Shown one piece after another: positions 37,601 through 49,673 of a stretch of DNA of 64,000 bases. A program made the translations under genes and the position numbers. The first letter of the stretch is position 1. Every line of letters starts with the position of its first letter. The notes under the pieces are model-generated. The model was not told the origin of the DNA and ran no database searches. It saw nothing but the letters and a program-made list of their open reading frames with translations. This DNA is from Adiantum capillus-veneris (Eukaryota; Streptophyta; Polypodiopsida; Polypodiales; Pteridaceae): contig CM043963.1 of NCBI GenBank assembly GCA_014529385.2, positions 3,165,001 through 3,229,000 on the forward strand. Direction: 5' to 3'.

Positions 37601-38947
37601 TACAAGTCCAAGTCTAGCAAGTGCGGATACAGACAAGAGATTCTTATTGATCTCAGGTACATAAAGTGCATCAACAAGTGTGAAGGAACTGCCATTAGCA
37701 GCAGTGAGCACAATCTTTCCAACTCCTTGAATTGGATAAGAGGGGTTGTTGGCACAAGTGACTGAATTCCCATGAGGGACAGACTCAAGAGAGGTAAACA
37801 ATTCACGATGTGAGGTAATGTGCTTTGTAGCACCACTATCGAAATACCATACATGTGAATCTGCAGCAACTGACAAGCGTGCATCATGGACAACAGGATT
37901 GTAAGTGCACTCTGCGCTAAAAGCCCATTCTGCATCAACATCAGCAACACAGTCTCCTTTCACAGAAGACTCAACAATGGCTGCATTTGTAGTGGAACCA
38001 ACATTTGCAGTGGAACCACCCTCTTTCTTCTTAGCCTCTTTGGCCTTCAACTTAGGACACGACTTGATCAAGTGATCATTGGCTTTACAATAATGGCAAC
38101 GCATCTTCTTTTTGTCCTTATCACCAGAATTGCCAGACGAAGTACTGCCAGCAGAAGCATTAGGAACATAATTTTTGCCACTCGCAGCAGAACCATAAGA
38201 AGTGGCTGCATTGCTGTTACCACCCTTTCTTTGAGAAGCAATAAAAGCTTGTTCAACTGCACGCTGTCTAGTCCTATTTTTTCTGGACAGTGACTCTTGC
38301 AACAGCAATGTGCATAATGCATCAAACTTGACAACTTCTGGATTTCCTTGGGTCATCAGTCTCCAAGTCCTAGCAAAAGTCTGGTAGGAATCTGGTAAGG
38401 CATCAAGAACAGTCTGCACAAGGGAACTGTCTGAAATGACTTCACCTGCAGAAATAAGCTGCTCATTGATATCCTTGACACTAGCAAGGAAAGTGTCCAT
38501 ATCATCTTCCTCATGCATAATCTTCGACTCCAGCTCTTTACGCAACAAAGCAATTTTAGCCTCATTGCGGCTTGCATAAACACCTGCTAAAATATCCCAA
38601 GCCTGTTTTGCAGATTTTGCTGAACGGCTGTGAGGAACAATGGTGCGCTTCACAGACAACGCAATCAATGCATGAACCTGCGCATCCTTAACATCCCAAC
38701 GAGCTTGTTCTACCGTAGGCAATACAACTCTAACATCTGCAATCCTTGCAGCAAGACCTGCAACATCCTCAACATCGCCTACATCCTCAGAACCAGGACG
38801 TACATCAATGCCCTGCACAATGTTCTAAACACCTTTTGACACAAGAACATGTTGCATCATATAAGCCCACATAGGGTAGTTGTCCCCATCTAACCTGTCC
38901 TCAGCAACAAACATCTTGAACACATCTGTGTTGTTGTTGCCAGCCAT
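34661..38947 (-). pseudogene. Copia 2 gag-pol with three in-frame TAG codons
   Basis: One frame of 1,429 codons with no frameshift. Gag from ATG 38947 (VFKMFVAEDRLDGDNYPMW); zinc knuckle CHYCKANDHLIKSC near residue 285; protease WYFDSGATKHIT near 370; integrase HHCC region (HARFGHL...CEGCILGK) near 510-560, with core TLRSDRGGEYMS and VAERKNR; RT near 950-1190 with YVDDLLI; RNase H (CEAEYMAVF, then YTDSQSA) to the end. TAG stops at 38825-38827, 37145-37147 and 36173-36175; the first two replace Trp codons kept in Copia 1, the third is TAG in both copies. Apart from these it is intact. It could supply proteins only by read-through, or it is recently dead. Confidence 0.93.
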
Positions 38948-39295
38948 GGTAAATGCTGCACCTGATGTGAAAACTGCCCGAAAATAGGAGAAATGGAGCT
39001 GGAACAACCTGCGCTATATAGCACAAACCGTAGAAGACTATAAGGCACCTGTTATGCAAAAATTGGCACTGACAGAAATTCTGCACAAAATGATGAAATA
39101 GCCTGTGCAGTACTGCCTGTAGTGGAAACGAAGGCCGAAATGAGCCCAAATCAAAATTCTGAGCACACCAAGCTCTTAGAGCTCTCCCAAAATATTTGTC
39201 GACCTGCGAACGATCGCCAAAGCTCACTGAAATCGGAGAAAGTGAGAAGGCGTGTGCTGGAGCAATTGACGACTAAGCCCGGGAGGATGTGACCT

Positions 39296-39307
39296 GCTCT
39301 GATACCA
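39296..39307 (-). other. Primer-binding site, Copia 2
   Basis: TGGTATCAGAGC on the minus strand, two bases inside the LTR, as in Copia 1. Confidence 0.95.
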
Positions 39308-39309
39308 AT

Positions 39310-39555
39310 TGTTGGAACTAGGGTGATGGGTGTATATAGAGCTGTGGGTTTTTCCCTTGATCCCCCAAGGGTTTTTTCATCCACAGTTAGGGACCCTTAT
39401 TTGAGCGGGGGTGTTGAGCTTATATGTGAAGCTACTCAATATATGGCTTCTCTATATATGGCACCCAGGTCCCCTCTCTATATACATCATCTCATGTGTG
39501 TATTCTACACACTTTGGGGTTCTATTTCTATGCTCTCTCTTTCTCTCTCAACACA
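39310..39555 (-). repeat. Copia 2 5' LTR, atypical
   Basis: Shares only TGTTGGAACTAGGGT and a second block, GTGATGGGTGTATATA, with the family LTR; the rest is unrelated, though it still ends CTCAACACA, giving a TG...CA frame on the minus strand. Its outer end is approximate. Confidence 0.6.
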
Positions 39556-39589
39556 AATGTCAATAGCCTCTCACAAAATCTTAAAAAAA

Positions 39590-40831
39590 CAAGGTGAGGA
39601 GTCATGATGGCATGTTGAAGGTAAGGGGGCAGGGGAAGATCTATTGAAATTAGGTCTTAATTAGTTGTGTAGTTTTATTGTTTAATATAAAATTGTACTA
39701 TCCATATACACACATAACTACAAATTAGCGGTTCCAAACCGACCTACTGATTGGTCTGGCCCCCACCACTACCTTTGAAGATGGATTGTGGATATGGAAA
39801 AATGTAATTTCCCTTTGTCCCTAGTCCTCCACACACATATGCATATACATCTACATAGAGGTGAAATGATTAACAAATAGTGAGGTTACAGTTTGTGTAA
39901 ATTTAGAAAGAAAAGGGGAGTTTTTGATGACCTTCAAAATGAGAAAAATTGGAGTCACCATTAAGCAGACACTTATTTTTCCCAATCTCCATAAAGAAGT
40001 AGTAGAGATGCCTTGTTTGTTGTTAAGATCGGCCCATTTAAACAACAAGGTGAAAAGATCACATTGGCATTCTAAGATTAAATAAAATAAAATTAAAATC
40101 ACAAAATAAAGAGACTCTGTCATAAACTAAAAAGTAGATTTAATAAGCATAGATAATAATAAAATAAATTCTTAAGAAAAGGTAGGTTGAATAAGAATAA
40201 AAAATAAAACAAGTAATAAAATCACGACGCTTGTAAAAGAACCTTTGTGAAAAAATTGTGTTATGATCTTCATCATAAGTGGTAGGAATATACTTTTAAT
40301 TCAAGAACCTCTTTTCAAATAAAAAGATTTAATAGTTTTTTAATGTATTTTTCTTATATAAAGAAAATCTTGTTTGTGGTATACATTTGACACTAGCAAA
40401 ATGCTATACTAACCTTATAGAAAATTTAAACAATAGAGTAAAGGTTTTAAAAACAATAGAAAAGTCAAAATATTTTCTTTTTTGTGAACTCTTGAGGCAT
40501 AACTTGATGACTTACCGTGTCTATTTATATATTCTAAGTCATGCTAGTAAAAATAATAATTTAAATTTTCTTATTTTCTTTTAAAATTAAAAACCAACAG
40601 TTGCATAAATAAATTAACTATGTCATAAATGTCTAAACTATATTTAAAACTTATAGCTTAATTTTGCTAACTTAATTTATAAATCAAACTACATAAATTG
40701 ATAGTCTGAATGAAAAATTTGAAATCTATGCTTGATTGTCCAAAAGGTAAAATGCATCAAGACCCTCCTTATCCAATTGTTGTTAATATATCCTTGGATT
40801 GAAGTGGAGTAAAGGCTCCCTCTGTGTTTTT

Positions 40832-40832
<1 letters not shown>
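39590..40832 (-). repeat. Reverse-orientation fragments of the B-A family
   Basis: AACAAGGTGAGGAGTCATGA at 39588 matches the complement of repeat A (CCTCCTCACCTTGTT). Later pieces (GCATAGATAATAATAAAATAA, about 40147) resemble the complement of B. No gene seen. Confidence 0.55.

Positions 40833-40914
<82 letters not shown>
40833..40914. repeat. (TG)n(AG)n compound microsatellite
   Basis: TG then AG, the same order as at 19027, 24297 and 26579. Confidence 0.95.
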
Positions 40915-40917
<3 letters not shown>

Positions 40918-41510
40918 AAAAGGGAAGAGATATTTAAGCATGGTAGGATCAATCTTAAGACGCCTCATGACATGTATATTGTTAACGTGTGTGTGAAAAG
41001 TGGATATATATATGTGTGTGTGCGCGCGTGTGTATGTACATTACTTTGAAAAAAAGACACATTCAAAACTTTTTGGCTATCTAAAAGAAGCCTTAGAGGA
41101 GAGTTGAGTTACGCATAGTGTCAATGTTTTCAACGATAATTTAGACTTACCTTAAATATTATTTCGATTTTAAAAATTAGTTGGATCTTTTATTTCACCT
41201 TTCTTTTAGTGTTTGAGAAAGTCTCTTTTATTAAGCAGCCATCAGTCGAGTTTTCTCCTTGAAAAGAAGCAAACCAGAAATAGTAGCAAAAATTTTGAAA
41301 AAAATTGTAAGATTTTTGAACTATTTTTTCACATATTTCATCGATTTTTCTTCTCTTTACCATGGTCTGCAAAAACTGACTAGTCTTGATTTTCAACTAG
41401 CTCAAGGCCAAACTGAGACAATCCTTTTCTGAACACTAATTTCAGTTAAACTCATCCTAATGATTTTATCACTTTTTAATTGTTTTAGAAAGCTAGTCGG
41501 ACCTTTTCAC

Positions 41511-42112
41511 TTTTTTTTTTTGTTGCAAAACTCACAATTGTAAATTACATTATCATAGCGGAAAAATTACAAGTTCCTACCATGCTCAAGCCGAGCCATG
41601 ACAACTTCCCTATGTCAACCTTACATCAGCTGATGGGAAAGCCACCCCAATGCAAGTGATAAGATCACCCTTTCACCAAAGATAGACCAATATAACGGTT
41701 GTAGCCTTGCTCCACTCAGCAGAGTTGACTTGTTTCTCGAAGGCCATGATTGCCTCCCTACTTTCTTGGACTATCTTTGTGAATTTAGCTATCTCCAATG
41801 TGTTCTCGATATCCGATTGCCTTCCGACATGATGGAAATAAAAGTATCTCACAATTTGCATGACTATGAAAAGCGCTTGACTCTTGAACACCACCTTCCC
41901 TCCCAAGAATAGGTCATTCTTGAAGACTTTTATTTCCCAACTTTTTTGGACCTATATATTTTCCCTGCTAGACCACAAATCTCTGGGCACTCTTTAAAGA
42001 GGTGAGTGAGGTCTTCCCTAGCTGATCTGCAGTGTGAGCATCTATCCAGACCAATTTCCTTGGAGAATAATTTCACCCCAATCAACATGGCTCCCCATAG
42101 GACCTTCCACAT
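41511..42112 (-). pseudogene. 5'-truncated LINE relic with poly(A)
   Basis: A poly-T run at 41511-41522 marks the poly(A) tail of a minus-strand insertion. Just upstream on that strand the sequence encodes a zf-RVT-like tail: VLWGAMLIGVKLFSKEIGL, DRCSHCRSAREDLTHLFKEC (C-x2-C, H, C), then a long tail with QVNSAEWSKATTVI. It sits between reverse-orientation B-family pieces, so it inserted into that repeat. The 5' part of the RT is missing. Confidence 0.6.
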
Positions 42113-42560
42113 GAAAAAGTATTTTAATGCATTCATAAAGAAAGATAGGTTTAATAAGCTTAGAAAATAATGAAACAATTTAATGAAATGAATCTTTGTG
42201 AAGTCTTTGAATGAAACGATTCTTTACAAATCAAAATCTATAAAAAAAATATTGAATCAATACTTCATATCATGGATCAAATTTCTATGAATACCTTTTA
42301 ATCTTTTTTTCTCTACAACTTTTTTAGCATGTCAAACAAGGTGAGGAGGCATGAAGGCCTCCTAAGGTAAGGGAGGAATGGGATTCATGAAAATTAAGTT
42401 TAAATGAGTGCTCGCAATCGCGTGAAATTTTATTATATTATCCATTATACATATATAATCACAAATAAAAAAGGACCCACTTAAATAATGAGGTGAAAGA
42501 TGTACATTGCACATTACCATTTGAAAACAAAACAAAGTGACATAAGAATAAGAATAAAAA
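42113..42560 (-). repeat. Reverse-orientation B-A fragment
   Basis: AATCAATACTTCATATCATGG and GGTGAGGAGGCATGAAGGCC are complements of segments of B (GATATGAAGTATTGATTC) and A. Order is reversed relative to 24398-26578, as expected for the opposite strand. Confidence 0.75.
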
Positions 42561-42694
42561 TATTATTTATTATACATACACGAGCTAAATTCACAAGAGC
42601 TAGTGGCAAAAACCTTGTACTCTTTCTCAACCTCTCTTTTCATTCACAAGGGACGTAGGTAGCTCTATAAAATTTATTTTGTATAATTTTGACG

Positions 42695-42835
42695 TTTAAT
42701 GAGTTGTAGTGTAGTGGTAGTGTTTATGTAGCTGCTGGATTCAATTCAATCACACTTGTCCACGTTTCGTGCTGAAAAGTAGACGGTAGAACTGCTCTTC
42801 CGAAGAGGAGAAGGCTTGCTAATTTTTTTGTGGGT
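42695..42835 (+). repeat. Possible tRNA-derived SINE head
   Basis: TAGTGTAGTGG (42707-42717) fits a Pol III A box and GGATTCAATTC (42737-42747) a degenerate B box at tRNA-like spacing. A T7 run follows near 42823. No tail or target duplication was found. Confidence 0.3.
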
Positions 42836-43493
42836 CTAGAGAAGTATAATCTCCTTTTGTGCCAATGGACAACCTCCATGGTGAAGTCACATTTCTTTTT
42901 GAATGTCTTTCATTCGCTCTCGTGATTTCAACCATAATCTTAAATAGTTTATATATAAGAAAAAACTCTGCTTAATTAATAAGGTGAAAGGTGCACATTA
43001 CACATTATTATTTGAAAACAAAATAAAATGAAAAAAAGCAATTAAAAAAAACACATTTAAATCTAAAACAAAAGAATATATTAATGTTGTCATTAAAAAA
43101 GATAGATGTGATCAGCATAGAGAATAACAAGTGAAAGAATCACGGTGGCTTTCTAAAATAATTACACCGTGATAAAATCACTAGGTTGAGTTTAAGTAAA
43201 ATTAGTGTTCAAGAAAGAATTGCCTCACCTTAGCCTTGAGCCGGTTCAAATACCTGGTTGCAAACCATGGTAAAGGGAAGAAAAACTCATGAAATATGTG
43301 AGAAAATAATTCAAAGATCCTGCAAATGTTAAATTTATGCTAGTATTTTCGGTTCGCTTCTTTGTAGGAAGGAAACTCAGTCGACGGCCGCTTAATAAAA
43401 GAGACTTTCCTGAATGTTGACTAGAATTAAGTTATAGAATGTAATAAAAGTCAAGCCATGTGAGGCTGTGAAATTAAAAAAACTCATTAACTT

Positions 43494-43540
<47 letters not shown>

Positions 43541-45747
43541 CCATAGAATTTACTAGCATTATGCAAGTGAAGTTTCACTTTAACATTCTAAAACAATAGA
43601 ATGCAAAACAAGTGGTAAAATCACAAGGCCTGCCACTTCAAGGTAGAGGGAGTTCTATATTATTATCAACTAGTAATATTTTTTACCAATCAAGCAGATA
43701 GCAATACAGATAAAGTACTCATGTGTAGGTTATAGAGATTATAGACAAGAATGATGTACTGGCAATTACTTCGTAGAAACTGATTGCATGTAAATTATGG
43801 TAACTGCTTACATTCTACGCTCTCAATCACAATATACATATACTCTCTCTCACATTCAAGTTTGTGTTCTTCCTCATTTAGGTGGTATCACAAAGTATTT
43901 AGTTGCTTCTCATTGCCATTATCCAAGGTGTTGACATGAGTAAGCAAGTTCATGATTCGAAGTTTTCACCTAGAAAATGGAGCTTGGGCTTCTTTGCAAT
44001 CAACTATGCTTGCAAATACACATTTCAAACGGCTTGGTCCTCTTGTTGTACACCCTTATCTACTACACAACGAAGACATGGCATGTACCCAAAGCCTCAT
44101 ATCCCTTTTGTTGCGCCTTGGGGCTACCTCACAAGGTTTTCTTCTCTAGCTCCATGAAGTCAATATTATGCAAAGATGTTGAAATGAATAAACAAATCCT
44201 TCACAAGGTTGTTAGTTAGGGATTGATGAAAAACACTGTCATGCTTAATTGACCTTATGTCATATGGTTACTTTCGTGCCATGTGTATACAAATTCATGC
44301 TAAAACAACATCGTGCTTGAGTTGACATGTATGTTAGGTTGGGTGTGGGTAATTTTTGAAAGCTTTGTTTGTTGTTAAGGAGCTTTTTGTCACATATGTC
44401 TCTCTTGAGCTACTATACTTGTAAGATATGTGAAACATGAGTAGGGCCTCGAAGTAGTGGATTGTCCTAGCAATTGTAGAATCAAGACATCCTACAATAC
44501 GAAATGTCGATCTTGGACTGCAATGATTGCAATATCTATTGGCCAAGAAGCTTTCTTGGACTTAATACAATGTATGCTCAACATGGGTAGGCAAAGGAGG
44601 CTCCAATATGTTTTTGGCTAACATGGAGCTAGGCCTCACCTTTAAATGCGATTGATTAGAGAAAGTAAAACAAGAATGATATCCCGTTAAGTGAAAGGTA
44701 TAAAGGGGAGGAGTCGTAGCAAGACAACACATCCGCACAATATCTCACAAAATGGATACAACTAATGCAAAAAGGGGGTTGTACTCGCAACAAATGGACC
44801 CAACTATAAATAGGTCCTTCATCATGCCCAAATGAAGGCCATGGTTGATTTGTACCTAGTCAAACCTCCACTCAAACTGCCCGTAGAGATTGTGAAGGTG
44901 CTTAACCCAATTGTCTTTGTTAAAGGGGTCTACCTGTAAAAGACTTGTGCAATAAGCTTCTTGAAAGAACTAATCACTTGCTAATCAAATTCTATCAAAA
45001 TAAACTACATGGGAAATCTATGGGATTTACCTATTGCATAATTCCTCTTTTGACAAACTTGAATGGTTAAACGATTATCTTCCAAGCGACCACCTCACGT
45101 GCACAATCCATTAGTGCACTGATGTGAGCCTGCTAAATCGAGCCTTGGCCATCATGTAATGGAATGGCTCAAAACCAAAAGGCAAGAAGCTGGCAGATCC
45201 CCACCCCTTAATGATTTCATGAAAGGTCAACAACAAACTATGGAAAGAGTTTAAAAACCAGTTGTTGTAGATGAAAATTTATCATAGAAACATCAAGTCA
45301 TCTTCATCGTTGATCCTATCTATTTGAGCTTAGTGAACTTAAACCTTGGCGAGCTATTCCTCAACTCCCACCTAGTAAAAATATCAACTAGTGCCAATGC
45401 AACATATGGCATGGAGATTGGCTATTAAAAAGATCGTTAAGTAGTATATGCCATTACCTAACAAAGGGTCTTCCTGCTTGTGCACCAAAAATCAATCTCC
45501 TTGCTCTCATCCTTTAGCTTGAGCTCATGAATTCTCATGCATTTATGCGAGCACCATCATTGAGGGGTGGCAATTTGAGTTGATGAGTAGGGCTCCCCAA
45601 GTGCCTTATCAAACAATCATATCGGAAAATAACTAGTTTGTCAAAATTAATGTATGTGAATAGGCCCCTTGCAAAAGGATGGAGTTACTAGACTTGACTA
45701 GAGCATCTCCTACACAAATCTATGTGTAAGTAAATCGTTTTTTGGAG

Positions 45748-45750
<3 letters not shown>
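42836..45750. other. Unidentified AT-rich DNA with B-family scraps
   Basis: TTAATAAGGTGAAAGGTGCA near 42975 is a further B-type segment in reverse. A (TG)n tract lies at 43496-43538. Elsewhere only short frames without motifs. Confidence 0.4.
43496..43538. repeat. (TG)n microsatellite
   Basis: Uninterrupted TG run. Confidence 0.95.

Positions 45751-45828
<78 letters not shown>
45751..45828. repeat. (AG)n microsatellite
   Basis: About 39 uninterrupted AG dinucleotides. Confidence 0.95.
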
Positions 45829-45829
<1 letters not shown>

Positions 45830-48800
45830 ATGGGCATCAAGTTGAAATGTTGCAATAAATCAACAGTAGGACGAAGCAATACCAAGGTGAGAACTTGTGC
45901 TAATTGTGGACACTAGTTGATTGATGTGCCTTCCAAATGCTCTAAGTGGTAGATATTGTGGTTGTGAGCTCTACCCCAATTTTTCCCAAGCAAGATAAGA
46001 GACAGACATTATCTCAACACTCGAGTGGCCATAGGCACGCAAGAATCATAAGAGAAGGAGATTAGAGAATAACAATTAAGATCCAGCCAATAGGATGCTC
46101 TGTACTAGATTCGCGGACCGCAACAAAGGAAAAGGTAGCCGGCCTCTTACTGTCGCTCCTTGCTATGTGTATAACTTCACCAACCTAGAAATTCAGTGCA
46201 TCCAAGATGGCTATGAAATTTGCAGGAGAAAGCAGGTGGAGTAGTCCAGATTGTGTTAGCAACACACAAGTGGATACCATTGTGCAGGTAGGTCATTGCT
46301 CCCTAACATGTTCCAAGATTAGGGAGTACATTGCCTTCATCAGCTGTGGTCAACAGACAAAATGATAGCTAGAAGCATGTACAAGTATCCCGAAAATCTT
46401 CCAAACTACATGAAGGTCTCTTCCATACCCATGAACACTATGACACCAATCTATACAGTATTGTCATCTAGGAAAGCTTGCTCAACTACACCCCAGACAT
46501 AAAGATGGTAGAGACTGTGGAGTAGAGCTAAAGCAAGAGCTATGCATGCCTAATGTTGGTGTACATCACTATACAAAAGCTCTTGGCTGATGCAAAAAAC
46601 TTACTTCCTTGGAAAATTAAAGGGAGTGGGTAGCGAGACTTTCTAAGCTAGCGTGTGGATTTCCCAACACGAGCACTTCCCAAGAAGGTCCATTGTGGAC
46701 CTTGTCCCATTTTTTGTGCATGGGTATCGTGCAACACGGGAAAAGGAATCTCCCCACACTCAAAATCTTGGCTAGATATGGTTATTGCCATGCAAGCTCA
46801 CTCACATCATTTAAAGCAGTTGCTGCAGGTAGTGACAACGAGGAGCATAGCTTTCTCATTTTGATTGGCAACACCATACATGAAGAGGAGCACAATTCAA
46901 ATTGTTTGGACGATTGTTCCCAAAATTTAGGGTTGAGAAGAGGAAGGCATTGGTAAGGGATACCTTACTCAAAGGGCTTGAAAGCAGAAGCCTTCAACCC
47001 AAAGCTGAAAGAGAACATGTTGCTACTTGCTCTGATAAAGAGATGCACATAACAGCCACTAAAGCAGACAAGGTAGCCACTAAAGCCATGACAACTCCCA
47101 TCATGGCAATTATAACTCCCATGATGGCACCCACAAAGGCAATGACAACTACAACTCTTTGGCACATACACACAACAACACTATTGAGCTCAGATGCAGA
47201 GCCTTCAAGTATCGCTCTCTCGGATATTTGAAGCAAGTGCCTGTCAAGAGCGTCTTACCTTCACTACATTATCCCTCCACTATCAAGAGCCCAACAATTG
47301 ATCACATATTTTGAATGGCAAAGCTGCAGACCCAAAGAAAAAAGCCTAACCCTCTTCTGAGGACATAAAACTTTCAAGAGACTAATCTCCAAATTCACTT
47401 GCACGAAACAATATCTCATAAAATATCATTAGCATAACTCTTGATTCAAAACAATAAGGCGGCAAGACCATTGCCATGGCCACATCTTCTCTACTTAATT
47501 CAAACACAATGGATCAATAGCACAACCACCCAAACATGGACATCAAATAAACACATAAAGAAAAGCCATGACACAACAATAAACAAACACACAAAGCAAC
47601 TCAAATTCACCCTTGACTTATTGAGAATCAATTCACCACTTTAAGAGAACCAATGATCTGTAAAACGAACCTTTTGAACATGGACCTAAGTTGAAAGAAG
47701 AGGTACAAATACAAGTAATGATGCCAAAAGCAAACATCTGTAAGGATGTTACAAAATGAGGCTAAGTTGCAATAAGGGAAACAACACCCAAGCAATTATG
47801 AAAATAGACAGGTAGAACATTGGTGATCTTTGTGGAGCACCACATCACTGCTCCCCGAAGCCTCTTCCCTGATTATCACGAGCTTCATGTAGGAGAACAA
47901 AAGAGGTCACCATGAAAGTGAGTTGACAAATTAAAGAAAACGAAGTTTTGCTTCACATTTACCACGGCAAAAAGGCGACAAATGGTCGAAATCCGACATC
48001 TGCAGACAATCTTGATCATGAGGCTAAGTTGCAAGAAGGGAAACAACACATGATTAAAAGGCAAGAGCTTTACAGCTTAGCAGAGTGCTTCTCCATGAGC
48101 TCATGCCTTTTTGCATGGGCCCCACCCATCCCCACTTTGCACTGTGGCTAGAGCCCCAACACAAAATCCTACACATGCTAATCTTGTTTCCACCCGGTCA
48201 TCAATTAACCAAGGCTGCATACTACAAAATAATCAACATGGTTTGCGACATTGATCACATGACTCTACTCCCGACTCCAAGCCTCGAGTCACAACTCTCC
48301 TAGAAAACTTGTGCAATAAGCGAGAACTAAAGATTTGCTTCAAAACTAAAAACACGTGCAATAAGCCAGAACTAGAGATTTGCTTCAAAACTAAATAGAC
48401 ACTTACTGGTGGTACAAGGACAATTCGAGATTGCATTTGTAGAGAAGGTGATTCTCTGTACAAATTGAGAAAGCCTGTTTGCAGGAAGGGGATCCACTTC
48501 AACCCACCTGTATGGGACAACACTAGAAGCGCGCATGGCCCACTATGTAGGTGTACTTCAACCTCTGGCAACCTCCAATGCAACCCCCACTATGTAGGTG
48601 TGCAGAGGAGCTGCAGCTACAATGACGACAGCCTGGATACTATTGGGAGAGAGATTGGCAAGTGGACTATAGTGGAGGTGAGAGTCGCGATGAGTAGAGA
48701 GGCCATTAAGAGAGAGGGTGGCCAGTAATAAGCGTGAGCGGCTAAGGAACCTGTGAGTCTTCTTGTGAGGGGCCATCTCGAAACCCCATTTGCTCCAGTT

Positions 48801-49228
48801 GCACTACCGGACCTCGGAAAGCAAGATGGGGTAGTTGTAGTGCGTCCTTACTACTCTTGTCTTATAGGCACAATGAGAACAATGCCCCCTACTAAGGTGA
48901 TCACCCATGTCTGATCGGCCTCCTCTTCCTAGTTTTCTTCCACCTCCACTCCTCAATCATCCATTTTCAGTTGGAGCTCTCCCAGGGAGACTCCTACACA
49001 CTCGTCGCCCTCGTCCTCCTTTGGTACCGCAACCCGAGGCAAGCCTTCCCCTGAACCCCATTCCAAGGCGCAAGGTGGGGCAACGGACCATAGAAGAGGA
49101 CACACCCATCCAGCCTACTGATACAGGGCCATACATGGCAGCAGATCACAACAAACTTGCAGCACACTACACCAACGATTGTAGCCAGAGGCGCACTCTT
49201 GGTCAACATTCCTTGACTTTCCTGCCGC
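45829..49228. other. Unidentified DNA, possible decayed retroelement
   Basis: Near 45893 the plus strand reads TCANCGH with a later SKC, vaguely like a zinc knuckle broken by a stop. A plus-strand frame (46902-47231) is rich in simple MTTPIMAIITPMMAP-type repeats. A ~46-bp unit ending GATTTGCTTCAAAACTAAA is duplicated at 48310-48394. Nothing is firmly identified. Confidence 0.3.

Positions 49229-49324
<96 letters not shown>
49229..49324. repeat. (CA)n microsatellite
   Basis: About 47 uninterrupted CA dinucleotides, the longest pure CA tract in the window. Confidence 0.95.
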
Positions 49325-49327
<3 letters not shown>

Positions 49328-49641
49328 TCATTATTGTCTCATCGTAGGAGGTATGTAGCACAGAATGAAATATTTTTTACCTTAAGAAGGCAGTTCACAA
49401 TGGGAGTGAGAAAACAAGGATGGCGAAGCTAAGCTAAGCTCGAGCGTGCAACACAGGAGTTCGAAAGAGTGAAGATGGTGCAGTTGCAAAAGCGGGTGCA
49501 AGGCAGAGGCTGGAGGCAGGCATCCATTGACTTGAGTCTTGAGAATGGCTTGCATGTCATTGAAGCATTGCCATCCCAACATCTTTCCACCCTCTCCCTC
49601 TCCAGGACGACTGGAGACTCAAGTCACTTGACGACCCTGTT

Positions 49642-49673
<32 letters not shown>

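Larger units (their letters stand above)
34359..39555 (-). mobile_element. Copia element 2 (nearly intact)
   Basis: Minus-strand sister of Copia 1, same family by LTR, leader and polyprotein. The 3' LTR (34359-34585) is the family's standard 227-bp form. The 5' LTR position (39310-~39555) holds a different sequence. The primer site GCTCTGATACCA lies at 39296-39307. The left flank AAACAAGGT recurs at 39587-39595, about 30 bp beyond the apparent right LTR end, so a simple 5-bp duplication cannot be assigned. Confidence 0.93.

Noticed and set aside
45890-45950. Gag zinc knuckle (TCANCGH...SKC)
   Set aside because: An in-frame stop and a missing Cys; too weak to list as a gene.
46965-47236. Hydrophobic minus-strand frame resembling a membrane protein
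   Set aside because: It is the antisense of a simple repeated ATGACAACT-like segment; the composition explains it.
48907-49230. Proline-rich ORF ahead of the CA tract
   Set aside because: Composition follows a CT/CA-rich stretch; no conserved motif or splice context.
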